This document shows, one piece after another, positions 1-8,126 of a stretch of 64,000 nucleotides of DNA. Both the position numbers and the translations under genes were made by a program. Position 1 is the stretch's first letter. Every line of letters begins with the position of its first letter. Below the pieces are notes generated by a model that had not been told where the DNA came from, did not search any database, and saw only the letters and a program-made list of their open reading frames with translations. Location of the stretch: positions 124,001 through 188,000 of the forward strand of contig NZ_JAAGVZ010000004.1 in assembly GCF_010882125.1 (NCBI RefSeq). The letters are read 5' to 3'. The stretch comes from Peribacillus alkalitolerans (GTDB lineage Bacteria > Bacillota > Bacilli > Bacillales > DSM-1321).

Positions 1-1862
1 GGTTTTTACCCCATATTGAATTGATCGCAGCCGGGACCTGTGGACTTTTAATTGCTATAGGATGGATTTTCTCTAATAATGGCCAAGAAACCCCCTCCAT
101 TATTGCTTATGTTCTTTCCTTCATAATTGGTGGTTTTGCCAAAGCTAAGGAAGGCATTGAAGAAACTATAGAGAACAAAGAGCTTAACGTAGAGATGTTG
201 ATGATATTCGCAGCGATTGGATCTGCTATCATCGGCTATTGGACAGAAGGAGCCATATTGATATTCATATTCGCGGTAAGTGGGGCTCTTGAAACATACA
301 CAATGAATAAGAGCCATAAGGAAATTTCATCATTAATGGAGCTTCAGCCAGAGGAAGCACTAAGGATCTCTTCTTCGGGAAAAGAAGAAAAAGTCCATGT
401 TTCCGAATTGGTGATTGGAGATAAAATTCTTGTGAAAGCAGGTGAGCGAGTCCCATCTGATGGGGTCATAGCAGAGGGCCAAACACATATTGATGAAGCC
501 GCCATCACAGGTGAGTCTTTACCTATCAACAAAAGGGAAGACGATGAGGTTTTTGCTGGAACGGTAAATCTCCGAGGAACCATCTCAGTAAGGATTACAA
601 AATTAAATCAAGATACATTGTTTCAAAAAATCATCCAACTCGTTCAATCTGCACAAAGCGAAAAATCCCCTTCCCAACTTTTCATTGAGAAGTTTGAAGG
701 TACTTATGTAAAAGTTGTTTTAGCTTCTGTTTTGGTCATGATGGTACTACCTCATTTCCTACTGGGTTGGAGTTGGACTGAAACATTTTACCGGGCCATG
801 ATTTTACTTGTTGTAGCATCTCCTTGTGCACTTGTAGCTTCTATTATGCCAGCCACCCTTTCAGCTATTTCAAACGGAGCTAAAAAAGGGATTCTTTTTA
901 AAGGTGGCGTCCATTTAGAAAACCTAGGGAACTTGAGGGCAATTGCTTTTGACAAAACTGGGACATTAACCAAGGGAAAACCCGAAGTAACGGATGTGGT
1001 GTATCGCGAAGACCTTAAACTAGGATCTTTCCTTTATAGTGTTGGATCTATTGAACAATACTCTAATCACCCACTTGCACAATCGATTACTAGATACGTG
1101 AAGCACCAAGAATCCAGAACATTAAAAAGACCCGATCAAATGGAAGATATTAGTGGATGGGGCGTACAGGCAACGATAGAAGGAGTAAAATGGAAAATTG
1201 GGAAAGCAGATTTCATTGGAAAAGAAGCTGCAGAAGCTTTCAAAGGTGGAATCTATCAAAAACTAGCATCTGAAGGCAAAACCATTGTTTTTGCTAGGGA
1301 TGAACAAGGTATTGCTGGACTTATGGCATTAAAAGATGTAGTTAGGGAAGAAACCAGTGAAGCTATTGAAACGTTACGTTCACAGGGAATCCACACTGTT
1401 ATGTTGACGGGAGACAGTGAAAAAACCGCACATGTCATCGCATCGGAAAGTCATATTGATGAGTATGTTGCCGAATGCCTCCCAGAAACTAAAGTGGAAG
1501 AAGTAAAGACTCTAAAAGAGAAATATAACACAGTTGCCATGGTTGGAGATGGCATTAATGATGCTCCGGCATTGGCAAGCGCATCAGTGGGAATTGCAAT
1601 GGGCGAAGGAACCGACGTCGCATTGGAAACTGCCGATATTGTACTGATGAAAAACGATTTACCTAAAATAGCTGAAGCGATTGCCCTTTCAAGAAAAATG
1701 AATCTAATCATTAAGCAAAATGTTGTCTTTTCAATTACAGTAATCATGTTCCTCATTGCTTCGAATTTCCTTCAAGTGCTAGATCTCCCATATGGAGTTA
1801 TCGGGCATGAAGGAAGTACGATTTTGGTTATCTTAAACAGTTTGCGCTTACTGAGATCTTAA
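1..1862 (+). CDS. pfeT: P1B-4 type heavy-metal ATPase (PfeT/ZosA-like), 5' end outside window
   Basis: Membrane P-type ATPase that exports a divalent metal. The reading frame is open back to base 3 (FLPHIEL precedes the first possible TTG start), so the gene begins before the window; about 620 residues remain. Visible motifs are TGES in the actuator domain, the phosphorylation site DKTGTLT, the hinge GDGINDAP, SPC in membrane helix 4 and HEGST in the last helix. SPC plus HEG(S)T marks the P1B-4 subgroup, whose Bacillus subtilis member PfeT (formerly ZosA) exports ferrous iron under PerR/Fur control. The promoter is not in the window, so regulation cannot be judged. Metal specificity is inferred from the motifs. 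Confidence 0.9.
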   Translation, partial: FLPHIELIAAGTCGLLIAIGWIFSNNGQETPSIIAYVLSFIIGGFAKAKEGIEETIENKELNVEMLMIFAAIGSAIIGYWTEGAILIFIFAVSGALETYTMNKSHKEISSLMELQPEEALRISSSGKEEKVHVSELVIGDKILVKAGERVPSDGVIAEGQTHIDEAAITGESLPINKREDDEVFAGTVNLRGTISVRITKLNQDTLFQKIIQLVQSAQSEKSPSQLFIEKFEGTYVKVVLASVLVMMVLPHFLLGWSWTETFYRAMILLVVASPCALVASIMPATLSAISNGAKKGILFKGGVHLENLGNLRAIAFDKTGTLTKGKPEVTDVVYREDLKLGSFLYSVGSIEQYSNHPLAQSITRYVKHQESRTLKRPDQMEDISGWGVQATIEGVKWKIGKADFIGKEAAEAFKGGIYQKLASEGKTIVFARDEQGIAGLMALKDVVREETSEAIETLRSQGIHTVMLTGDSEKTAHVIASESHIDEYVAECLPETKVEEVKTLKEKYNTVAMVGDGINDAPALASASVGIAMGEGTDVALETADIVLMKNDLPKIAEAIALSRKMNLIIKQNVVFSITVIMFLIASNFLQVLDLPYGVIGHEGSTILVILNSLRLLRS

Positions 1863-1900
1863 ATTGTTCTTGGACTTCATATAAGGGACTATCGAAAAAA

Positions 1901-1937
1901 AGGCTTGCCCGTTTTTTAAAGGGCAAGCTTTTTTTTT
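1901..1937. terminator. Bidirectional terminator after the metal ATPase
   Basis: Inverted repeat GGCTTGCCC / GGGCAAGC with A-tract before and T-tract after. It can end transcription from both the ATPase and the opposing small gene. Confidence 0.8.
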
Positions 1938-2040
1938 AGTGATATCCGTTTTGACCATTAGCAGAACCGGATGTTTTACCTTTTGGTTTTTGATTAGAGT
2001 TTTGTTTTGTTCCACCGTCTTTTTTCGTCTTTTTAGTCAT
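1936..2040 (-). CDS. 34-aa basic small protein, possibly spore-associated
   Basis: Short gene starting MTKKTKKDGG and ending NGQNGYH, rich in Lys, Gly, Asn and Gln. A strong ribosome site, AAAGGAGAG, sits 7 bases before the ATG, and the gene ends inside a terminator, which supports real expression. Composition resembles minor small acid-soluble spore proteins of Bacillus, but I cannot assign a family. No membrane segment or signal peptide. Confidence 0.6.
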   Translation of the reverse strand: MTKKTKKDGGTKQNSNQKPKGKTSGSANGQNGYH

Positions 2041-2133
2041 GAATATTCTCTCCTTTGAAAAAGAAAAATGGACACCGATTTGGTATCCATTGTAGTTTGT
2101 GTAGTGATAAAAGTTTTATGAAGGATAATAATG

Positions 2134-2973
2134 TCATCCACAGGTAGGGTCCTTCTTTTCGCTCACCATCGCATTAATTTCTCCACCAAGAATAATGATA
2201 TGAGCAGTTAAATAAAACCAAATCATGAGGACAATGATTCCCCCAATACTTCCGTATGTAGATGCGTAGTTGGCAAAATTGGATACATAGTAAGAAAAGG
2301 CATAGGAAACCAATATCCACCCAACAGTAGCAAATAAAGCTCCGGGTATCACGCTAAGACACTTTAATTTAATATTTGGAGCAATCCAATATAAGACTAA
2401 AAAAACTACAAATAATATAACCGAGCTTAATACCCATCTGATTGCTCCCCATATTTGACGAAATTCATCAGTAAATCCAAATTGGGCAAACAATACACTA
2501 CCTATTTGCTTCCCAAAAACAGGTAATAACAAGGCAATGACGAAAACAATAATCATCCCAATCGTTAACAAAATACTTAAAGCCCTCGCAAAGATAAAGG
2601 ATCGATTTTCCTTTACATCATAGGCTCGGTTAAATGCACGAATAATCGCGTTAAGTCCATTAGAGGCTGTCCACAACGTTGCGATGACCCCAAAAGAAAG
2701 AAGCTTACCGTTTTGCTTCATAATTTCTGCAACATTCGTTTCAATAAGCGTCATGGATTGTTCTGGGGCATAATCCCTTATGAAAGTAAGAATATCTTCC
2801 TGATGGATTGGTAAATAAGGTAATAGAGTCACTAAAAAAATTAGAAGTGGAAATATGGATAAGAGAAAGAAAAAAGCAAGTTGTGCAGCCCAGCCTGAAA
2901 CATCATCCCCTTTTATCCTTTCATATAATTCCACAATGAAAGATTTATTCATCCATTCTTTCTTCACGCCCAT
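2134..2973 (-). CDS. YihY/BrkB-family integral membrane protein
   Basis: Protein of 279 aa with about six hydrophobic segments and the family signatures GWAAQLAFFFLLSIFPLL near the N-terminus, TLWTASNGLNAIIRAFNRAYD in the middle and YGSIGGIIVLMIWFYLTAHIIILGGEINA at the end. The family was once called ribonuclease BN but is now an inner-membrane family of unknown transport role. An upstream in-frame TTG exists, but the ATG of MGVKKEW has GAGGTGG just before it and is preferred. It follows the YtxH-like gene by 27 bases on the same strand, so the two are probably one transcript. Confidence 0.88.
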   Translation of the reverse strand: MGVKKEWMNKSFIVELYERIKGDDVSGWAAQLAFFFLLSIFPLLIFLVTLLPYLPIHQEDILTFIRDYAPEQSMTLIETNVAEIMKQNGKLLSFGVIATLWTASNGLNAIIRAFNRAYDVKENRSFIFARALSILLTIGMIIVFVIALLLPVFGKQIGSVLFAQFGFTDEFRQIWGAIRWVLSSVILFVVFLVLYWIAPNIKLKCLSVIPGALFATVGWILVSYAFSYYVSNFANYASTYGSIGGIIVLMIWFYLTAHIIILGGEINAMVSEKKDPTCG

Positions 2974-3000
2974 ACTGCCACCTCGGAACTTCAAATGGAA

Positions 3001-3429
3001 TTAAGATTTTAGAACTGTATTTCTGTAATGTTGCTCCTGCCTTTGATTTGCTTCAGGTGCGTCCTGTTCATCATGGGAAATAAATGCTTCTTTCGTTTCC
3101 TTAACCATGCTCGCAACTTGAGGCGGAACATCTTTTATTTCCTCGACCTTTTGAGAAATAAAAGCTACATCATCAGAAATTTGTTGAACGGTTTTTCTGA
3201 TTCTGCCAGACGTTTCCTTCAGTCGGTCAAAAAAGTCATTTGGATTTTTAATAAATGATTGAAGCTCTTTTGAATATTGTTTGGTACCTGATACTACTGA
3301 ACTACGCGTATCACGACTCATTAAACTCATAGCTGCTCCTGCCAATGCTCCTAACATGATTCCTTGAAGCAATCTATTTTTTCTTGTCCCCATTTGTTGA
3401 TATGAATATTCTCCTCGATATTGATTCAT
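3001..3429 (-). CDS. YtxH-domain general-stress-type protein
   Basis: Protein of 142 aa. A glycine/alanine-rich hydrophobic segment (GIMLGALAGAAMSLM, residues 24-38) is followed by a long amphipathic helical region, the YtxH domain layout. Ribosome site GAGGAGG lies 8 bases before the ATG. In B. subtilis YtxH-like genes belong to the general stress response, and a sigma-B-like promoter is visible upstream here. It heads a likely operon with the BrkB-family gene. Molecular function is unknown. Confidence 0.8.
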   Translation of the reverse strand: MNQYRGEYSYQQMGTRKNRLLQGIMLGALAGAAMSLMSRDTRSSVVSGTKQYSKELQSFIKNPNDFFDRLKETSGRIRKTVQQISDDVAFISQKVEEIKDVPPQVASMVKETKEAFISHDEQDAPEANQRQEQHYRNTVLKS

Positions 3430-3469
3430 GACATTTTCCTCCTCGATTAAATGTTTGTTACTATGTATG

Positions 3470-3495
3470 ATTCCCTTTTTACATTTTCATGAAAC
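3470..3495 (-). promoter_or_regulatory. Candidate sigma-B promoter for ytxH-brkB
   Basis: On the minus strand GTTTCA and GGGAAT are separated by 14 bases, close to the sigma-B consensus GTTTAA-N13-15-GGGTAT. The -10 lies about 40 bases before the YtxH-like start codon. Confidence 0.5.
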
Positions 3496-3697
3496 ATAGC
3501 ATTTACTTATTGCCTTCACTGTATGATTTTGTAAAACTCCAAGTATGAATTTTTTCACCTCTTTCTTAAGTTCCTTATTTCAAGTTGAAAATCCAAGAAG
3601 AGAAAGTGATAGGGATGTAATAATGAAAACTGCGCCTATGATTGACAAAAAAATGACTCCTATGAAATGATAGCAATATCATAAGGAAAGAAGGCTG

Positions 3698-3922
3698 ATG
3701 ATGGATCTTACAAAAAACACTCCAGAAAATGTAGAATATATGGTTGATGGGATTAAGGATAAACTTCGCATGATGAATATGGGAGCGGTAAAATCATCGC
3801 ACTTTAATGTAGAAATGTATGAAGATCTAAAGTTTCTATATGACTTAGTCATGAAGAAAAATAGCTTTAGCCCAAGTGAAATGGAAGCTATTGCTGAAGA
3901 ATTGGGAAATCTTAAGAAATAA
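3698..3922 (+). CDS. yfkK: UPF0435/DUF1128 family protein (YfkK-like)
   Basis: Small acidic-helical protein of 74 aa whose core ([31 protein letters not shown]) is characteristic of the UPF0435 (DUF1128) family found across Bacilli; no function is known for it. Two tandem ATG codons are possible starts. AAGG of the ribosome site lies 3 bases from the first and 6 from the second, so the true protein may be one residue shorter. It is a single-gene unit closed by a terminator. Confidence 0.85.
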   Translation: MMDLTKNTPENVEYMVDGIKDKLRMMNMGAVKSSHFNVEMYEDLKFLYDLVMKKNSFSPSEMEAIAEELGNLKK

Positions 3923-3923
3923 A

Positions 3924-3950
3924 AAATAGAGGGCAGTTTGCCCTCTATTT
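3924..3950. terminator. Shared terminator between convergent yfkK-like and HD-GYP genes
   Basis: Perfect 11-bp stem AAATAGAGGGC / GCCCTCTATTT with a 5-base loop and flanking A and T runs. Confidence 0.85.
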
Positions 3951-4954
3951 TATTTTGCTTCCTCTGTATATTTTTCCTCATCGACTAAAACTTCAGAAAC
4001 CAATAGCGTAGGATGATCTGCCAATGATAGATTTGCTTTTGTATCCAATATGCGAATATCCGGTCGTTGTGGGTTTTTATGGACTTTCGTGACAATCGCT
4101 TGTTCCCCAGTATTCAATCTAATTTTTGTACCTGGAGGATATAATGGCACTTCTCTCACGAATAGATGTACCAAATCTTCTCTAAAACAAGATCCTGATT
4201 TTGTCATGATATATTCGATGACTTCATGAGGAGCATATCCTTGTGACGATATCATATTTTCAAATGTGTTAGCTATGGCACATATTTGAGCATATTCTTG
4301 TATTTGAGTTCCATTGATCCCCCTAGGGTACCCACTACCCTCCACCATTTCGTGATGTTGATAAGCTACGTGGGCAGATAATAAGCCCACTTCCCTAATT
4401 TTTCGCAATATCTCAAATCCAGCTTGAGCATGTCCTTCTCCTTCTATCTCTACCTTTCCTATGTCATGGAGTAATGCTCCTAAGGCTAGATCTTTCACTT
4501 GCATTTGATTTAAACCCTTTTTCTTTCCAAGTTGGGTGGATAATAGGGCAACATTCACGGCATGTGCGTAATCCCTAAGCTCCTCAGCTAGAAAGGTGGT
4601 AGGGACAAGAACGACGGCACCTCGCTTATACACTTCTGCCACTAGCTTTTTGACAGTTTCTTGAATCTCCCTAAATGGAAAGGCACCTTTCTTTTTAGTT
4701 GACTCAAACGTCAGTTGAACTACCTGGATCGCTTCCATCCACGTAGGCATATCTATCATTTCTTCCATTGTTATACCCTTTGAAATGGCATCTTCTACAA
4801 ATAAATAACGAATATCCATTTGTCCTAACCGCTTTAAAAACGTCGGATGAATAGAACGTCCTTCTGCTAGTAACACCCTTTTGTACTTATCGAATATCGG
4901 TCTAGCAAGTTCCATCGTTTGTGGGCGATATTCATCTAAGTTTATCAACCTCAT
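3950..4954 (-). CDS. HD-GYP domain protein with altered metal site
   Basis: Protein of 334 aa. The HD-GYP domain spans roughly residues 120-260: H131, H163-D164 in LLHDIGK, H175, H195, H200-H201 in HHE and the GYP motif at 208-210 (GSGYP). HD-GYP proteins usually hydrolyse cyclic di-GMP. The later acidic ligand normally found as VADxxDA reads IANTFEN (N229), so the metal site looks degenerate and activity may be reduced or lost. The remaining N- and C-terminal parts are of unknown function. Monocistronic, next to no flagellar or sensory partner. Confidence 0.85.
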   Translation of the reverse strand: MRLINLDEYRPQTMELARPIFDKYKRVLLAEGRSIHPTFLKRLGQMDIRYLFVEDAISKGITMEEMIDMPTWMEAIQVVQLTFESTKKKGAFPFREIQETVKKLVAEVYKRGAVVLVPTTFLAEELRDYAHAVNVALLSTQLGKKKGLNQMQVKDLALGALLHDIGKVEIEGEGHAQAGFEILRKIREVGLLSAHVAYQHHEMVEGSGYPRGINGTQIQEYAQICAIANTFENMISSQGYAPHEVIEYIMTKSGSCFREDLVHLFVREVPLYPPGTKIRLNTGEQAIVTKVHKNPQRPDIRILDTKANLSLADHPTLLVSEVLVDEEKYTEEAK

Positions 4955-5052
4955 GTATGTACTCCTTTTGTTTAGCCTTTTAAAGTTTTCAATTTTAACT
5001 TATTTTAACACAGATGTTGAAACCAAAGTTATGGTTTACCTTGTTTAAGTAG

Positions 5053-5081
5053 AAAAGGCAGCCAGTAAAATCCGGCTGCCT
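5053..5081 (-). terminator. Terminator of the small lipoprotein gene
   Basis: Minus-strand stem GGCAGCC / GGCTGCC followed by a T-rich stretch, just after the stop codon of the small lipoprotein gene. Confidence 0.75.
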
Positions 5082-5097
5082 ACTACTATCTATATCA

Positions 5098-5256
5098 TTA
5101 ACCATTTTCTTCGTTTTTGTCATCTTGCTCGTCGTTTACTTCGCCGTCGTCGACCCCGTTATCTTGATCGACTCCGTCCCCACAAGCTGCCAAACCTGCT
5201 ACTGTTAGTCCAACCGCAAAACCACTAGCCATTAATTTCTTTTTCCATGATTTCAT
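5098..5256 (-). CDS. 52-aa acidic lipoprotein
   Basis: Very short lipoprotein: a basic N-terminus (MKSWKKK), a hydrophobic stretch and the lipobox LAAC at residues 22-25, followed by a highly acidic tail of Asp, Glu and Asn. The mature part is only about 28 residues, so it probably coats the outer face of the membrane or acts through charge. Ribosome site GAGGAGG lies 8 bases from the ATG and a terminator follows. I recognise no family. Confidence 0.75.
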   Translation of the reverse strand: MKSWKKKLMASGFAVGLTVAGLAACGDGVDQDNGVDDGEVNDEQDDKNEENG

Positions 5257-5399
5257 AGTTTGTTCCTCCTCGTAGTTAAGAAAAAATAATAGTCATTTCG
5301 ATGTTGTGTTGATCAACTTGTTCTATAAATACCCTCGAGGAACAACCACAAACCCAAAAAGAAAAAAAACAGCTTAAATGATTCTTAAGTCCTAATGAG

Positions 5400-6146
5400 C
5401 TATTGCTCTGTCAATATAATAGTCCCTTCTTTAGTAATGGCAATCGTATGTTCATATTGGGCAGAATACTTACCATCCGCTGTTCTAGCAGTCCATCCGT
5501 TATTATCACGCTTCGATTGGTACACACCAACATTCACCATTGGTTCAATGGTGAACACCATACCTTCTTTTAATCGTGTGCCCCGGTTCGGTAGTCCATA
5601 ATGTGGCACATCGGGTTTTTCATGAATAGAAGCTCCAATTCCATGACCAATGAAATCTCGGACCACTGAAAAACCTTCACCTTCCACATAGCTTTGGATT
5701 GCGTGGCCAATGTCACCAATTCGATTTCCTGCTTTCGCTTGTTCAATTCCTCGATATAAAGATTCTTTTGTTACAGCCAAGAGTTTCTCCGTTTGCCCTG
5801 TCACTTCTCCCACTGCATATGACCAAGCAGAATCGGCTAAAGCGCCATTATAATTAACCACCATATCTATAGTGACAATATCTCCATCCTTCAAAGGTGT
5901 TTTTCTCGGAAACCCATGACAAATTTCATCGTTTATACATGCACATGTGGCAAATTCATATCCTTTGTATCCTTTTTGCTCTGGCTTAGCATCATGCTTT
6001 CTTAAGAATTCATCTACAAACACCTCAATATCCCAAGATGACACTCCAGGTCGTATGAGCTTTGCGATTTCTCTATGACAAGCAGCTAAGATTTTTCCTG
6101 CTTCATGCATGGATTTTATTTCACGTTCCGATTTTAATACGATCAT
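5400..6146 (-). CDS. map: Type I methionine aminopeptidase (secondary, MapB-like)
   Basis: Cytosolic enzyme that removes the initiator Met from nascent proteins. At 248 aa it has the full type I fold and all five metal ligands: D94, D105, H168, E201 and E232, plus the substrate-binding H77. Bacillus species carry one copy (mapA) in the ribosomal-protein region near secY and adk, and often a second (mapB, yflG). This one stands alone, far from ribosomal genes, so it is most likely the second copy. The zinc-binding N-terminal extension of some paralogues is absent. Confidence 0.92.
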   Translation of the reverse strand: MIVLKSEREIKSMHEAGKILAACHREIAKLIRPGVSSWDIEVFVDEFLRKHDAKPEQKGYKGYEFATCACINDEICHGFPRKTPLKDGDIVTIDMVVNYNGALADSAWSYAVGEVTGQTEKLLAVTKESLYRGIEQAKAGNRIGDIGHAIQSYVEGEGFSVVRDFIGHGIGASIHEKPDVPHYGLPNRGTRLKEGMVFTIEPMVNVGVYQSKRDNNGWTARTADGKYSAQYEHTIAITKEGTIILTEQ

Positions 6147-6219
6147 TTCTCCACCCTTTTCTTAACTTCAACTAATAATCATTGTACTCAAAAACCTAAC
6201 AGAATAGAAATAAAACTCT

Positions 6220-6244
6220 ATTTCCAAAACCGATTATTGGAAAT
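6220..6244. promoter_or_regulatory. Inverted repeat between map and hydrolase remnant
   Basis: Perfect arms ATTTCCAA and TTGGAAAT separated by 9 bases in a divergent intergenic region. Possible operator; no regulator can be named. Confidence 0.3.
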
Positions 6245-6280
6245 ATCATGTAATTATCCATTTTATTGAAAAAGGAGTAA

Positions 6281-6571
6281 ATGATGAACATAAACTATAA
6301 AGTATTCGAAAAAGAATTGAAAAAAGAAAAAATTACTTCCTGTATCATTTTTCAAAAAGAAATCTTCTTTGAATACTACAAAAATCGTAAAATGTCAGAT
6401 AAAGTCCATAAAGTGAATTCTATCTCAAAGAGTGTACTCTCCATTTTATTAGGTATTGCTATTGATAAAGGTTACTTTAAAGATGGTGTTGATACCCTTA
6501 TTTCGAAATACTTCCCTAATGTACCTGAATATATGAAGGATATTAATCTAGATATTCAGGGAGTTATGTAG
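6281..6571 (+). pseudogene. N-terminal remnant of a serine hydrolase (beta-lactamase class C fold)
   Basis: The 96-aa frame contains the SxxK nucleophile motif (S47-I-S-K50) and the following helix SVLSILLGIAIDKGYFKDGVD, typical of class C beta-lactamase-like serine hydrolases, which normally exceed 300 residues. The frame stops shortly after, before the YxN and HxG motifs, and no continuation is seen in other frames; the next gene begins 80 bases later. It still has a good ribosome site (AAAGGAG). I read it as a gene truncated by deletion. Confidence 0.7.
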
Positions 6572-6580
6572 CAAAGATTT

Positions 6581-6600
6581 TTAATCAAACGTTTGATTAA
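6581..6600. promoter_or_regulatory. Palindrome copy 1: TTAATCAAACGTTTGATTAA
   Basis: Perfect 20-bp palindrome between the hydrolase remnant and the DCC-family gene. The same core occurs at 12391 and 46352. Shape and length suit a TetR-family operator. Confidence 0.5.
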
Positions 6601-6650
6601 CTATTAAGGAGGTTTGTTATAGAATAAAAAGAAAGAATGGGGGACTTACT

Positions 6651-7043
6651 TTGGATAAAATTGTTTTGTTTGATGGGGATTGTGGAGTTTGTAATCGTAG
6701 CATTCAATTTATCCTTCGACACGAAAAAGGAAATGTATTTTTATTTGCTCCAATTGAAAGCTCTATCGGCCAACAATTAATGTCAAAATATCGAATTCCC
6801 TCGGATCTAAATAGTGTCATTTTTATTGAAAAAGGAAAATTCTACAGCAAATCTACTGCAGCCTTTAAAATATGTAAATATTTTAAACCACCTTGGAATC
6901 TTTTGTTCTTATTTTCTTTCATTCCAAGCAGTATACGTGACATTTTCTACATGGTCGTTGCAAGAAATCGTTATAAATGGTTTAGAAAAAGTGATTCTTG
7001 TATTTTGTTAACGCCAGAGACAAGAAAGAAATTTTTAAATTAA
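6651..7043 (+). CDS. DCC-family thiol-disulfide oxidoreductase-like protein (DUF393)
   Basis: Protein of 130 aa with the family signature DGDCGVC near the N-terminus (residues 8-14), a redox-like CxxC arrangement, followed by a conserved helical segment and RNRYKWFRKSDSC at the end. The family (YuxK-like) is named for its Asp-Cys-Cys motif; substrates are unknown. The start is TTG preceded by a purine-rich GGGGGA; no in-frame ATG lies upstream. The palindrome 50 bases upstream may control it. Confidence 0.82.
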   Translation: MDKIVLFDGDCGVCNRSIQFILRHEKGNVFLFAPIESSIGQQLMSKYRIPSDLNSVIFIEKGKFYSKSTAAFKICKYFKPPWNLLFLFSFIPSSIRDIFYMVVARNRYKWFRKSDSCILLTPETRKKFLN

Positions 7044-7066
7044 TAAAGCTTAATTATAAACATTTT

Positions 7067-7097
7067 TTGACAAATAATAGAACAAACGTCATATAAT
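7067..7097 (+). promoter_or_regulatory. Sigma-A-like promoter of the 39-aa membrane protein
   Basis: TTGACA and TATAAT with a 19-base spacer (longer than the usual 17), about 55 bases before the ATG of the small gene. Confidence 0.5.
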
Positions 7098-7150
7098 ATC
7101 CTTATATTAAAGAATATTCTGATAATATACTCTTGAAGGAGGTTAGTAAT

Positions 7151-7270
7151 ATGACGGTGCTCCATATTATAAACTATGTACTTCCGATTGGCTGCATGGT
7201 GGCAATAGGGTTTTGGCTTGATCATCTATGTAAACCAAATAAAGAAACAATTGAGCAACAAGCAGAATAA
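7151..7270 (+). CDS. 39-aa single-span membrane peptide
   Basis: Starts MTVLHIINYV, has one hydrophobic segment (residues about 7-22) and a charged C-terminal tail (KPNKETIEQQAE). The GGAGG ribosome site lies 8 bases from the ATG, a consensus-like promoter is upstream and a terminator follows, so expression is likely. No family recognised. Confidence 0.65.
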   Translation: MTVLHIINYVLPIGCMVAIGFWLDHLCKPNKETIEQQAE

Positions 7271-7316
7271 CAACTTTGAATATCGTACTATTCATATATC
7301 ATTTAGATTCCACACT

Positions 7317-7348
7317 AAAAAAGGTGACTTACTATTAGTCACCTTTTT
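7317..7348. terminator. Shared terminator between the membrane peptide and motB
   Basis: Stem AAAAAAGGTGAC / GTCACCTTTTT with A and T runs on both sides, active in either direction. Confidence 0.85.
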
Positions 7349-7349
7349 A

Positions 7350-8126
7350 CTATTTATTAATAATTTCTGCCCTAGGCATAATCAAAATCTCTACGCGCCG
7401 ATTTTTTGCTTTTCCTTCTGGTGTTTTATTTGTAGCAACAGGACTAAACTCACCATATCCCTTTGCACTAAACCACTCAGGTTGAAGCTTCCGGTTTTCG
7501 AGCAAAATTTTCATAAAATTAACCGCACGCATGACGCTTAAATCCCAGTTGGAATCAAATCTGGCAGTATTAATTGGTACATTATCTGTATGTCCACTGA
7601 TAACAATATTTCTAGGCGGATCCATTACAAGCAAGTCTGCGATTTCTAGAGCAACCTCTTTATCCCTACTTCTAACATCTGCACTTCCAGATTCAAATAA
7701 TACGTTATCACGAATGGTCACAAGCAATCCTTCACCACTTAATTTCGTACCGAGTTTAGTAGTCAAATTATTTTTCTCAATGTACTCATTTACCCTCTTT
7801 TGGACTTCAGCCAACTCTTGATGCTCTTCCTCACCGAGGCCACCTGTCCCATTGTCATCTCCGATTAATCCTCGTTGCTCTCTTGTTGTCGATGTAGGAT
7901 CTCCATCTGGATTTGGACTTGGGAATTCGAATACTCCTGTCCCTCCTGAAAAAATATCATTAAATGCTTTTGAAAGCTGTTGAAATTTCACGGCATCTAC
8001 AGAGCTCATGGCAAATAATACAATAAATAAAGCAAGTAACAACGTTAATAAGTCCGCATAAGGAATTAGCCAGGATTCGTCCATATGTTCTTCATGTACT
8101 TTATGTTTCTTGCGGCGTCTACTCAT
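7350..8126 (-). CDS. motB: Flagellar motor stator protein MotB
   Basis: Stator subunit that anchors MotA to peptidoglycan and carries the ion-binding Asp. The single membrane span at the N-terminus contains the conserved Asp in PYADLLTLLLALFIVLFAMSS, and the C-terminal OmpA-like domain has ISGHTDNVPI and NRRVEI for wall binding. The 258 aa length and close likeness to B. subtilis MotB (FNDIFSGGTGV linker) point to the proton-driven MotB rather than the sodium-driven MotS. Its start overlaps the end of motA by 8 bases, indicating translational coupling. Confidence 0.95.
   Translation of the reverse strand: MSRRRKKHKVHEEHMDESWLIPYADLLTLLLALFIVLFAMSSVDAVKFQQLSKAFNDIFSGGTGVFEFPSPNPDGDPTSTTREQRGLIGDDNGTGGLGEEEHQELAEVQKRVNEYIEKNNLTTKLGTKLSGEGLLVTIRDNVLFESGSADVRSRDKEVALEIADLLVMDPPRNIVISGHTDNVPINTARFDSNWDLSVMRAVNFMKILLENRKLQPEWFSAKGYGEFSPVATNKTPEGKAKNRRVEILIMPRAEIINK

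Noticed and set aside
3028-3258. Plus-strand frame opposite the YtxH-like gene
   Set aside because: Antisense shadow; the minus-strand gene has a ribosome site, family match and promoter.
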